Source: Candidatus Neoehrlichia procyonis str. RAC413 | Lineage (GTDB): Bacteria > Pseudomonadota > Alphaproteobacteria > Rickettsiales > Anaplasmataceae | Direction: 5' to 3' | Length of the DNA stretch: 64,000 nucleotides | Assembly (NCBI RefSeq): GCF_000964795.1 | Contig: NZ_LANX01000001.1 | Span: forward strand, 744,001 to 808,000 | Shown: positions 50,786 to 59,796 of the stretch, one piece after another | Layout of the letters: every line of letters begins with the position of its first letter | Position numbering within the stretch: position 1 is the stretch's first letter | Made by a program: the position numbers and the translations under genes | The notes under the pieces: model-generated | Told to the model about the DNA's origin: nothing | Seen by the model: only the letters and a program-made list of their open reading frames with translations | Databases searched by the model: none

Positions 50786-52143
50786 CTTTACTGATACTAT
50801 TTATAATGAATGATTAATAATAGACCTTTTCATTACTCATAATTTAAGCAGTAAATATTATACCTACAGTAAGGTATATTAAGTATATAAGATTTGAATA
50901 ATAGAGAGTCGCCTTATAACCAGTGTAAAGCTTATATAATATATTTTATACAAGATATTTCATAATGCAGCAATCTAGACATAATTTTATATCATCAACT
51001 AAATTTTATACATAAAAACTATCACAAATATCTTTACAAAATAATTTAACAATATCAATTTATATCTATAAATAGTTACTTACTTTACTACTAACAATAA
51101 CTCAAGAATAAAAACTTGTTTCAAAACTTTTTTAATACAATTGCCACCTAATTTTTATAGTAAATAATATTACTACTTTTCGTCTACCTTAGACATTAAA
51201 TACATTCATCAAAACATTATTATACCGTATTTATATTGCTCTCGAAACTTAAATATGTAGTGCATTATTTTATTTCAACAAAAACATTAACATTCACTAT
51301 ATGTACTTTTATCATATCCTAATTTCAGTACATATATTACATTCAAAATTGATTATGTTTATTATAAGCTTGTTGATAAGCTTATACATGCAAATTTACC
51401 CTTGCTCAGCTTTTTATCACTATATACAATAGCTGATTTATAGTTACCAACCAAATTATCATTTATCAAGTACGCTAAAAACATATTATCACAAACCCTA
51501 AAAATCCATTACATATCTACAGGTATTTATTAAAGTAACCATTATATCAATAATAAAATATGCTTTATATTATAAAGCATATATAAATACTAAATAACAG
51601 CATATAAATATTATTATGATTTTAACAACTATACCATTTCATGATTAATTCTCGACACAAGATTATATAAAAGAGCTTATTTATTAAAAAATAGTAAGGC
51701 TGTTAGTAACATATTTTATAATGAAGTAGTTTTTTCCAACACCCCTCCCCCTTAATTTTAAGTTATATCAAAAATATAAAATACGATAACAATATACTTT
51801 TCTTTCATAAATTTAAACATCCAATAACTTCAAAGATAGAACATTTCTAAATTATGTAAGCATATGCCTCACAGAAACACAATTTAATAGAAAACTTATC
51901 TATACAATAAAAGTGTAAAAATGATTATCATAAACATATCTTACACTTATATAAGTATTTTCACAAAATTTAACAAAATCAAAAACATACATATTACAAA
52001 TCATATACAAAAATTACTTTTCCTTTAAAATATAAATATATTTATAGCTACACACTTATAAAACCACAAATTAAGAAGTTAATTAATTCAAATTTAATGT
52101 ATGAGCATTATATCTTTATTTTTTTATATAAATGGTAATAGAC
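50786..52143. other. Longest spacer of the array (members 4 to 5)
   Basis: About 1.36 kb. Only structure: a near-perfect palindrome ATATGCTTTATA/TATAAAGCATAT at 51558-51582 and a C-rich run at 51742-51751. A lost array member may have decayed here, but I cannot recognise it. Confidence 0.45.
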
Positions 52144-52596
52144 ATGACGGATTCACAGCACTCAAATTTTGAGTCACATAAACATGAAATTAATACCAAA
52201 ATTAGCCCCACCAACAAGCTATATGCTGACATATTCCTGGACAACATAGACCTCGAGCAAATAAGCATTAATAACTACCAGTACGAATTTCAAAATAAAG
52301 ATCTTTATATCGTATTCGATAACCCACAAAACCTACAAGAGTCTTTATCAGATGATATAATATTTACATCAAATAATCAAAGTGCAAATGTTAGGATTTT
52401 ATTTGATGATCATAAAATAACTCTTGATAATGTCAAAATGTTAACATGCATACTAGATTTACACGAAAATTACCTCTATGCTGAAGTTGAACTACCTACA
52501 CAAGATTATAAATTTGATGAAAAACCTTTTATTGAAAAAATAAGCATACCATATCATTCATCACATATTACAATAGACTACACTTTCTCTTTTTAG
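52144..52596 (+). CDS. Small paralogous protein, branch B, member 5
   Basis: A 150-residue protein. Head MTDSQHSNFESHKHEINTK; then LYADIFLDNIDLEQISINNYQYEFQNKDLYIVFDN, corresponding to member 7's HVHLKNIDVSNIHINNSDFTVQN. The core ends DDHKITLDNVKMLTCILDLHENYLYAEVEL. The ATG at 52144 aligns with the MIDSQ start of member 4; an ATG 12 bases earlier is possible. Acidic, no Cys-rich motif, no signal peptide. Followed by an 11-bp GCTACGG hairpin. Confidence 0.72.
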   Translation: MTDSQHSNFESHKHEINTKISPTNKLYADIFLDNIDLEQISINNYQYEFQNKDLYIVFDNPQNLQESLSDDIIFTSNNQSANVRILFDDHKITLDNVKMLTCILDLHENYLYAEVELPTQDYKFDEKPFIEKISIPYHSSHITIDYTFSF

Positions 52597-52607
52597 CCTA
52601 AGATCTA

Positions 52608-52640
52608 TATAGCTACGGCCTATAACCGTAGCTATAAAAA
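52608..52640 (+). terminator. GCTACGG-type terminator 2
   Basis: TATAGCTACGG (52608-52618), 7-base loop, CCGTAGCTATA (52626-52636). A perfect 11-bp stem starting 12 bases after the stop codon. Confidence 0.8.
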
Positions 52641-53258
52641 GCATCAATGCTATTAAACACGTATACATTGTTTATATAAATCTATATAAGATGTTACCAA
52701 AAATGTTTTCGTGAAATCAAAACAACACTCATTTTTAAACGATTTATCTTGAAACTCTACAAAAGGTACTTTTTAAAAAACAATTATTAACTGTTAATAC
52801 ATCAACAGTTACACACAACATTATTTATGCTTAAAAAATAACTCACTATGATCATTTATATTTTTTAGTAATCTCTAAGTTATCTATTTCACATATTACA
52901 AAATGAAAAAGAATATTAAATTATTTAATTATAAATTATATCAAATATATTGTAATAAGGCTATAATAGCATACCAATAAAAGCTGCCTTTTTGATAAAC
53001 TCACAAATCTTATATTGGATATATAAAGCCTTTCAAAAGATGTGCAACACTAAAACATATATATAATTTGCTAATTACCATATACAATTCAAAAATAACC
53101 TACAGTTCTTATGTACAATCCACACTTCTAAAAAAACTCCTATAAAATTTAGGATTAATTGACATATTTTCACATTATAAAAGATTTAATCATAATTTCA
53201 TTAAAACTTAACATCTTACATCTATATATTTATGTTTAAAATAACAAAGGATATTAAT
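52641..53258. other. Spacer between array members 5 and 6
   Basis: About 0.62 kb, AT-rich, nothing recognised. Confidence 0.4.
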
Positions 53259-53900
53259 ATGGTTGATTTACAGCCTACATCTTATCATAATCAAATACAC
53301 AATCTTGACAATAATTCTCAACACACATCAGATAATAACACTATGTTATCTATGTATGGAGAACTTTTTCTACAAGATATCAATTTCGATCACCTTACAA
53401 TTAATAGTACTGCTTACCAAATTCACAATGATAAGTTTAACATTACATTTAACAACATTTATAGTAAAGGTACTGTAGATATTCGTATTGACTTTCACGA
53501 TGATAATATGCACCACTTACTAACTATTAGAAATGCAGTTGTAGAATTAAGTGATATAAATCTGCAAGATAAAACTTTTTATTCTGAATTCAAATTTAAC
53601 CCTAAAGAAAGTATGCAATTATATAAATCTATTATCTCTGACAATACAGAAATTGATTTCAACAATTTACAGTTAACAATTAGTAAAATAGAACCTGACT
53701 ACTTTAATATTAATACACAAGAATCTCACGAAATAACACATCTTAATGATGATGATGATCATAGAGAACTTGGTCACAATACAGAACTTGATTTGGCACA
53801 CACACATACTACTATTAATCAACAATTAGAAACAGTACTACACCCTAACACCAACACTAAAATTATACAAAATAATGAAAGTCAAACTAATATAAAGTAA
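53259..53900 (+). CDS. Small paralogous protein, branch B, member 6, with polar tail
   Basis: A 213-residue protein. Head MVDLQPTSYHNQ; domain from MLSMYGELFLQDINFDHLTINSTAYQIHNDKFNITFNN to LLTIRNAVVELSDINLQDKTFYSEFKF, matching the other branch B members. It then has a 75-residue His/Asn/Asp-rich tail (HLNDDDDHRELGHNTELDLAHTH) absent from its relatives and reminiscent of the His/Asp-rich linker of TRP36/47. AAGGA 7 bases before the ATG at 53259 decides the start over one 27 bases upstream. No signal peptide. Confidence 0.75.
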   Translation: MVDLQPTSYHNQIHNLDNNSQHTSDNNTMLSMYGELFLQDINFDHLTINSTAYQIHNDKFNITFNNIYSKGTVDIRIDFHDDNMHHLLTIRNAVVELSDINLQDKTFYSEFKFNPKESMQLYKSIISDNTEIDFNNLQLTISKIEPDYFNINTQESHEITHLNDDDDHRELGHNTELDLAHTHTTINQQLETVLHPNTNTKIIQNNESQTNIK

Positions 53901-53979
53901 TCAAAAACTAAATTATCATAATTAAAAGAAGAGAATATTAACACAATAAACTCTTCAGATTAATGTAAAAATTTCTTAC

Positions 53980-54006
53980 AGCTACGGTTTAAAAAAAACC
54001 GTAGCT
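53980..54006 (+). terminator. GCTACGG-type terminator 3
   Basis: AGCTACGGTTT (53980-53990), 5-base A loop, AAACCGTAGCT (53996-54006). A perfect 11-bp stem, 80 bases past the stop. Confidence 0.8.
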
Positions 54007-54745
54007 CATTATATAGTTGCTATAATAATTTAATACATTCAAAAAAATTGAATAAAAATACGATACACGACCAATCCAAAGATTCAAATCTTCTCATAAA
54101 AACTATTTTAAAAAACAATGCTACTAAACAAACACTTAAATTCAAGAATATAGATACAACCATAAACAAAAAACTATCGCTTTTTAAGCAAATTTCCAAA
54201 CGATTAACTCAATACATACATTTTGATAATTTCATAATATAACGTACAAACAGCTCATATTAATAAATCCTCTGTAACCATCGCCCATAAATGAAAAAAA
54301 TATTTGATATATCAGGCTTACTAAAAACATAATTTGTGATAAAAAACTTAAATTATCAACAGCATAACTTACTATAAAAATCTTCACAAACCTTTACAAA
54401 TTTTATTTAAACACATTATATAAATCTGACACTCCATAAAATTAACTTCATCATATTGTCTTAAGAAAATCATATGCTTTATACTATTCAGCATAATATT
54501 TACACTTAAGCACAATTAAGAAAATATTATCAATTCTATAAATCTTAGCATTAAAACATAAAAGCTACTTAACATTCTTATTAAAAACAATTAGCATATA
54601 CATTTCATAATTCTTCTTTCGTTATTAAAACTCAATATATCATGACTCCCATTCCTTAAAAAAAGAATTACATTTTCACATAAATTTAAAACCTTTTACT
54701 TATCCTTACTCTTTAAAAAAGATGTTATTATATGGATATTTACAA
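54007..54745. other. Spacer between array members 6 and 7
   Basis: About 0.74 kb. A 64-codon TTG-initiated frame at 54048-54242 is Lys/Asn-rich and not accepted as a gene. Confidence 0.4.
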
Positions 54746-55210
54746 ATGACTATGCTATCACCTGAATGTAACTGTCAGAATTTAGGCGAATCAATAGCAC
54801 AAATACATGCCCATGTACATCTAAAAAACATTGATGTAAGTAACATACATATTAACAATAGTGATTTTACAGTTCAAAATCCTGATTTCAGTACTATAGT
54901 TAAGTATTGTAATTACAGAATGCATGACCCTCATACCATTGCCATATTTAATAATGCAGATGCTCCTACACAAGTAGACATTAATTTTTACAATCACACA
55001 TTAACTTTTAATGATGCAAATATTACAGGTACTATAGATACAAGCAATAAGTCTTTTGATGTAGACATTATATTATCCAATACAAACAACTTACAATATG
55101 ATCATGAACATACTAATCCTCTAGGCATATCTGATAATGGATCATATATATCAATGAAATCTCAAAAATTAAGAGAAATTTTTCCAGAGATGTTTAACAC
55201 TACAAACTAA
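54746..55210 (+). CDS. Small paralogous protein, branch B, member 7
   Basis: A 154-residue protein. Head MTMLSPECNCQNLGE with two Cys; domain AQIHAHVHLKNIDVSNIHINNSDFTVQNPDF, then VDINFYNHTLTFNDANITGTIDTSNKSFDVDI, very close to member 4's VEMNNHTLTIKDANVISSKIDVSNKYYNAEF. It ends ISDNGSYISMKSQKLREIFPEMF. The GGATATT before the ATG at 54746 is shared with member 6 and supports this start over one 24 bases earlier. Followed by a GCTACGG-type hairpin with one mismatch. Confidence 0.75.
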   Translation: MTMLSPECNCQNLGESIAQIHAHVHLKNIDVSNIHINNSDFTVQNPDFSTIVKYCNYRMHDPHTIAIFNNADAPTQVDINFYNHTLTFNDANITGTIDTSNKSFDVDIILSNTNNLQYDHEHTNPLGISDNGSYISMKSQKLREIFPEMFNTTN

Positions 55211-55262
55211 TACAATACAAAATAGCTACAATCGTTAATACACATTATGATATATCAAAATA

Positions 55263-55289
55263 CAGATACGGAAAACAGATCCGTAGCTG
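55263..55289 (+). terminator. GCTACGG-type terminator 4 (one mismatch)
   Basis: CAGATACGGA (55263-55272), 7-base loop, TCCGTAGCTG (55280-55289). The left arm has GATACGG where the others have GCTACGG. Confidence 0.7.
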
Positions 55290-55641
55290 AAAATACTATA
55301 AAAGTTATTTTATAGCCAATTTACAATTGGCACCATTTTATTATTAACACTTTACAAAATAATTATATAAATATTTGTAATAATACCATTAAGCTTATAT
55401 ATTTTCACACTATATTATTTAAAGCCTACATTGATTTTAACTATGTAATCTACCTACAACACATCTTATATAAATACTAATCAAAGTAGTGCATGCTTAC
55501 ATTTTTACAAGGTCGTTCATCTAGAAGATAATATACTATACAATAACTAAAAAAACACTCAAATAAAAATATATATAAAATAATTCCCATAACTAATATG
55601 CCATCAAGCTTAAAAACTATAATACAAATAATACATTTTGG
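55290..55641. other. Intergenic, nothing recognised
   Basis: About 350 bases between the end of the array and tRNA-Pro. Confidence 0.4.
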
Positions 55642-55717
55642 TCGGAATGATGGGATTCGAACCCACGACCTCCAGTCCCCCAGACTGACGCGCTAACCCA
55701 AGCTGCGCTACATTCCG
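55642..55717 (-). tRNA. tRNA-Pro (GGG)
   Basis: Minus-strand cloverleaf: acceptor CGGAATG/CATTCCG, D arm GCGCAGCTTGGGTTAGCGC, anticodon loop CTGGGGG with anticodon GGG, T arm GTGGGTTCGAATCCCAT. Discriminator A is followed by CCA in the genome (55639-55641), unlike the Ala and Ser genes here. Confidence 0.94.
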
Positions 55718-55941
55718 CTCTTTTAAAAAAAATTTTAATTTTACTATATTTCTAGCAAGGGTAACAAAGTTTATTTTTAACATAATTGCTACCTAAGTAA
55801 TTCATTATACAACTAACAAATACAGAATTATTATTTCCCCCTAAATTTCACAGCCATTTAAAATTATTAAACCAGCTATGCTACAACAATAAACTTTAGC
55901 TATTTAAATAATAATGCTAAGTTAAGCATTATAGCGTCTCA

Positions 55942-56304
55942 TCAAATTTTCTTTAACAAAGAATCTCTTAATTTTATCATATCTCTCAATAAAGTCAGTA
56001 AAACTTGTTTTTCATATATCATATTTTCACCATCATTAAGTGTTTTTAGTTTTCGTTGAACACCTTTAACAGTATATCCGCTATCATATAATAAATATTT
56101 AACTTTTTTTATCAACTCTATATTATTTTGATCATATAATCTTCGCCCTCTACGTTTAATAGGATTAATTTGACAAAATTTTTCTTCCCAAAACCTTAAT
56201 ACAGATTGTTCAACACCTATCATTCTTGCAACTTCCCCTATTGTATAAAGCTTCTTTTTATACTCTTTACATAAAGTTATATCATCAGATAAGCTTTCTT
56301 TCAT
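55942..56304 (-). CDS. MerR family transcriptional regulator
   Basis: A 120-residue MerR-type helix-turn-helix protein: KLYTIGEVARMIGVEQSVLRFWEEKF then NPIKRRGRRLYDQNNIELIKKVKYLLYDSGYTVKGVQRKL. The C-terminal part is short and lacks an obvious effector domain. It overlaps ihfA by one base (TAATG). This ihfA-merR pair is conserved in alphaproteobacteria. Anaplasmataceae have very few transcription factors, so this is one of the few candidates for regulating virulence genes such as the adjacent array; that link is inference. Confidence 0.92.
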   Translation of the reverse strand: MKESLSDDITLCKEYKKKLYTIGEVARMIGVEQSVLRFWEEKFCQINPIKRRGRRLYDQNNIELIKKVKYLLYDSGYTVKGVQRKLKTLNDGENMIYEKQVLLTLLRDMIKLRDSLLKKI

Positions 56305-56600
56305 TATGATTCATCAGAATTAATGAATTGTTTCACAAGTATAGAAGGATAAAATGAGATTGTATTATGTTCTTTAATTATAAAATTTTCTAAAGTTTTT
56401 GGATTGCGACCAATACGTTCTTTTTTTTTATATACTTTAAAAGTACCAAAAGAAGAAATTTTAAGTACGTGTTCTTTTGTTAACGATGATACCATTTCAT
56501 CCAAAATTTCCCCAACAATTGATAAAGAATCCTCTCGAGATAACCCTATTTCCTTATTAATGACTTCTGCAATTTTTGCTTTCGTAAGAGTCTGAGTCAT
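56304..56600 (-). CDS. ihfA: Integration host factor alpha subunit
   Basis: A 98-residue HU/IHF family protein. The start MTQTLTKAKIAEVINKEIGLS aligns with IhfA; a Met five codons earlier is unlikely. The DNA-binding arm KERIGRNPKTLENFIIKEHNTISFYPS carries the IHF-alpha pattern. IHF bends DNA and compacts the nucleoid; in Anaplasmataceae IHF/HU-type proteins are proposed regulators of development and surface proteins. The beta subunit gene is not in the window, so a homodimer or partner elsewhere is possible. Overlaps merR. Confidence 0.9.
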   Translation of the reverse strand: MTQTLTKAKIAEVINKEIGLSREDSLSIVGEILDEMVSSLTKEHVLKISSFGTFKVYKKKERIGRNPKTLENFIIKEHNTISFYPSILVKQFINSDES

Positions 56601-56621
56601 ATATTTATAAATCACTAATCT

Positions 56622-56892
56622 AAGTCATACATTTTACATTATTTGCAAAAAGTATCAAGTCTATATATAGTTCAACTTATTACTCACATGTTATAGACAA
56701 CAACATACCTACCATTATTAATGCATGCTCCTCCATACGATAAAAGGTAATTATACATACCAACAATTGGTAACATCCCCCATAATTACTATGCTAACTA
56801 TAAAGTGTAGAAAAAAACACAGATATATCTAAAGATACTAACTTATGAAAACATTTTTAGCACATAAAGCTATATACAATCTCGTATAACAA
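56622..56892 (-). pseudogene. Diverged tandem copy of the rodA 3' end (older)
   Basis: About 270 bases aligning with the last 80 or so codons of rodA and its 3' flank, with many substitutions and small indels (TTAGCACATAAAGCTATATAC and CAACAATTGGTAACATCCCC blocks remain). No open frame. It directly abuts the ihfA start. Confidence 0.85.
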
Positions 56893-57180
56893 AAGTCATT
56901 TATTTTACATTATTATTTGAAAAAAGTATAAAGTCTATGTATAGCTCGACTTATTACTCGCATGTATAGACAACAATATACCCACTAATATCATACTTGT
57001 TAATGTAACACTCCCCTCCATACGATAAAAAAGGTAATGGTACACCAACAATTGGTAACATCCCCGTAACCATTCCTATGTTAATTACAAAGTGTAGAAA
57101 AAAACATAGATATACCTACAGATACCAATTTATGAAAAACATTTTTAGCACATAAAGCTATATACAATCTCGTATAACAA
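56893..57180 (-). pseudogene. Near-identical tandem copy of the rodA 3' end (recent)
   Basis: A 288-bp unit nearly identical to the end of rodA starting at 57181, with single-base differences. These include an extra C (CACTCCCCTCC vs CACTCCCTCC) and fewer A in a homopolymer, which break the frame. Confidence 0.92.
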
Positions 57181-57223
57181 AAGTCATTTATTTTACATTA
57201 TTATTTGAAAAAAAGTATAAAGT

Positions 57224-58327
57224 CTATGTATAACTCGACTTATTACTCGCATGTATAGACAACAACATGCCCACTAATATCATACTTGTTAATGTAACAC
57301 TCCCTCCATACGATAAAAAAGGTAATGGTACACCAACAATTGGTAACATCCCCGTAACCATTCCTATGTTAATTACAAAGTGTAGAAAAAAAAACATAGA
57401 TATACCTACAGATACCAATTTATGAAAAACATTTTTAGCACATAAAGCTATATACAATCCCGTATTAACAAGAAGACTGTATAACATAAATAATATAATA
57501 ACACCAACAAATCCCCACTCTTCACTAAATACTGTAAATACAAAATCTGTTTGTTTCTCCGGTAAAAAATTTAATTGTGCTTGACTACCATTAACAAGCC
57601 CTTTCCCATATATCCCTCCAGAGCCTATTGCTATTTGTGACTGTAATGTATTATACCCAGCACCTAAAGGATCTTTTTCAGGACTGAAAAAAGATATGAT
57701 TCTACTTTTCTGATAAAAATGAAGAGAATTCCACATAATAGGTGAGACAACTATGCACATAACAAAAAAATACACTAAATACTGACTATTAACGACAACA
57801 GACATAACTAATAATGACATTGCAAACATTATACTAGCAGTACCAAGATTAGGTTGTTTTAAAACTAATAACATAAGTGGTAAAATAATCGCCATACATA
57901 CCATAATGTTTTTTAATTCCATTAGTTGGTAAAAATTTTTATCATGAAAATATCGAGCAAGTACAAGTATTAAGGCAATTTTTGCAAACTCAGATGGCTG
58001 GATATTCAAACCACCAAATCTAATCCACCTCGTTGCTCCCATTACTGAAATCCCACACATATGAATCATCAACAATAACAACAAAGCTAATACATATATG
58101 CAATATGCGTACTTAATATACCACTCCAATCTTATCATCGATACTACTACCACCAACGGCAATGATAATATAAAAATACTTAATTGATGGCTTGCAAAAG
58201 GTGCCCATTTCCCGCCAGAAGCAGAATATTGTATGCTAATACCTATTAAAAATAATAACACCACATTAACTATTAAAAGATAGTTAATTTTTGGTAAATG
58301 TTGTACAACAACTTTATAAATTTTCAT
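57224..58327 (-). CDS. rodA: Rod shape-determining protein RodA (SEDS family)
   Basis: A 367-residue SEDS glycosyltransferase with about ten helices, polymerising peptidoglycan for elongation with a partner PBP2. Signature segments: MGATRWIRFGGLNIQPSEFAKIALILVLARYF, LKQPNLGTASI, GAGYNTLQSQIAIGSGGIYGKGL, FLPEKQTDFVFTVFSEEWGF and [15 protein letters not shown]. The catalytic Asp region (EKQTDF) is intact. The gene's last part is present in two further decayed copies directly downstream. E. coli RodA is 370 residues. Confidence 0.95.
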   Translation of the reverse strand: MKIYKVVVQHLPKINYLLIVNVVLLFLIGISIQYSASGGKWAPFASHQLSIFILSLPLVVVVSMIRLEWYIKYAYCIYVLALLLLLMIHMCGISVMGATRWIRFGGLNIQPSEFAKIALILVLARYFHDKNFYQLMELKNIMVCMAIILPLMLLVLKQPNLGTASIMFAMSLLVMSVVVNSQYLVYFFVMCIVVSPIMWNSLHFYQKSRIISFFSPEKDPLGAGYNTLQSQIAIGSGGIYGKGLVNGSQAQLNFLPEKQTDFVFTVFSEEWGFVGVIILFMLYSLLVNTGLYIALCAKNVFHKLVSVGISMFFFLHFVINIGMVTGMLPIVGVPLPFLSYGGSVTLTSMILVGMLLSIHASNKSSYT

Positions 58328-58426
58328 TACAAAAACATTAATTAAGTAGTGATATTATAGTAAAAAATCTTGTCAGTCTTTCTTTTAGGCTTCATAATAA
58401 GTAACATGTTAACATAATAGCTAAAA

Positions 58427-58993
58427 ATGAAACAAATTATCAATATAATCAGCAACAAGTACTTCGTTATCTTCTTTTGTATTACATCAATTATTGTATT
58501 ATTGGCAATAAATAATTTTTCATTCCACGTAGCAATCACTAAAAGTCCTCCTATAACAGTACAGGAAATTAACTCTGATGAATCTCTTTTTAAGTTAATG
58601 TCACATATGAATTCAGACATTACTCTTTTAACGTTATACACATCCTGGTGTAAAAGCTGTATACAAAAAATTCCAGAGATTAACAAAACTCTCAAAAATA
58701 ATAAAAAAATTACCCCTATAATGATATCGCTAGATGAAAATAAAAATAAACTTATATCTTTTCTACAAGAACAAAAAAAAATAAACTTCATTCCTTATAA
58801 CGTGACGCCCAGCTACGTAAATAAGTTACTGCATGCATTAATGAGTAAAGGAATATACTTTAACGGGAAAATACCTTACATTGCAATTCTTAGTAACAAC
58901 AATGCCCCTATAACAAATATCACTAATATAAATAAAATGAATACATATATAGAAAAAATTACAAATAAACAACAATATGATCAATTGCGCTAA
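58427..58993 (+). CDS. Membrane-anchored thioredoxin-like protein
   Basis: A 188-residue protein with an N-terminal signal anchor (residues about 10-30) and a thioredoxin-like domain. The redox motif is LYTSWCKSC with C75 and C78 (WCKSC in place of WCGPC or WCxxC of TlpA/CcmG). [18 protein letters not shown] and IPYIAIL (cis-Pro strand) fit the fold. A periplasmic reductase, perhaps for cytochrome c or disulfide handling, is likely. Its end overlaps the purE start by 17 bases. A 149-codon antisense frame at 58342-58791 is a shadow. Confidence 0.82.
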   Translation: MKQIINIISNKYFVIFFCITSIIVLLAINNFSFHVAITKSPPITVQEINSDESLFKLMSHMNSDITLLTLYTSWCKSCIQKIPEINKTLKNNKKITPIMISLDENKNKLISFLQEQKKINFIPYNVTPSYVNKLLHALMSKGIYFNGKIPYIAILSNNNAPITNITNINKMNTYIEKITNKQQYDQLR

Positions 58994-59480
58994 AGGTAAG
59001 GACATTGCAATAATAATGGGAAGTCAGTCAGATTTCCCAACAATGAGTAATGCGGTATCAATGCTAGAAGAGCTAAATATTACATTTATAACTCTTATAG
59101 TATCTGCACATAGAACACCAGACAGACTTTATAATTTTGCAAAATCAGCACAAAATATAGGACTAAAAGTTATTATAGCTGGAGCAGGAGGTGCTGCTCA
59201 CCTACCAGGAATGGTAGCATCACTCACTACAATCCCAGTAATAGGTGTCCCTATAAAAAGTGAGTTTTTAAATGGAATAGATAGCTTGTTATCTATTGTT
59301 CAAATGCCTAAAGGTATTCCTGTAGCAACAATGGCCATAGGACCTTCTGGAGCAACAAATGCCGCGTTAATGGCAGCATCTATTTTAGGGATAAGCAATA
59401 ATACAATTGCTAATAAGCTCATGCAATGGAAAAATAATCTGTCATCTTCTATCACTGAATCTCCATCTACAAATTACTAA
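58977..59480 (+). CDS. purE: N5-carboxyaminoimidazole ribonucleotide mutase
   Basis: A 167-residue class I PurE converting N5-CAIR to CAIR in purine synthesis. [45 protein letters not shown] and [15 protein letters not shown] are family signatures including the catalytic His of SAHR and the GGAAHLPG loop. Length is normal. The start at 58977 overlaps the upstream thioredoxin-like gene by 17 bases, suggesting coupled translation. purK is not adjacent. Confidence 0.96.
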   Translation: MINCAKGKDIAIIMGSQSDFPTMSNAVSMLEELNITFITLIVSAHRTPDRLYNFAKSAQNIGLKVIIAGAGGAAHLPGMVASLTTIPVIGVPIKSEFLNGIDSLLSIVQMPKGIPVATMAIGPSGATNAALMAASILGISNNTIANKLMQWKNNLSSSITESPSTNY

Positions 59481-59796
59481 CAGACATATATTTCATTAAT
59501 ACTTTCGTAATACATTTTGTTACACAATTTTAGCAGTAAAGTTTTATTACAAATAAATTACATGTGCATATACTTCTTTAAAAATTGTCTCTATCTTATA
59601 CAAATTATAATAATATCTATATGTTAACAAACATAAGTATATTTAAAATATATTACATGTTTATTCAATCTTGAATCAGCACACAACATCCTAAATATTA
59701 CACAAGTAACTTCACTAAATGCCTAATATAACTTTCCTCCCCCCATCTTTAGCAATATCACCTACAGGATATATATATTTATAGAAGTACATAAAA
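59481..59796. other. Intergenic between convergent genes
   Basis: About 316 bases with a C6 run (59739-59744) and no other feature. Confidence 0.4.

Noticed and set aside
51742-51751. C-rich run ACCCCTCCCCC as a slippage tract
   Set aside because: Interrupted by T, so the pure run is only five bases.
53263-53478. 71-codon frame overlapping branch B member 6
   Set aside because: Shadow in another frame of a gene with a good ribosome-binding site and paralogues.
54048-54242. 64-codon frame between array members 6 and 7
   Set aside because: TTG start and Lys/Asn/Ile composition; begins right after a hairpin terminator without its own signals.
58342-58791. 149-codon minus-strand frame opposite the thioredoxin-like gene
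   Set aside because: It is antisense to a gene with a clear WCKSC motif and signal anchor; its own translation has no recognisable domain.
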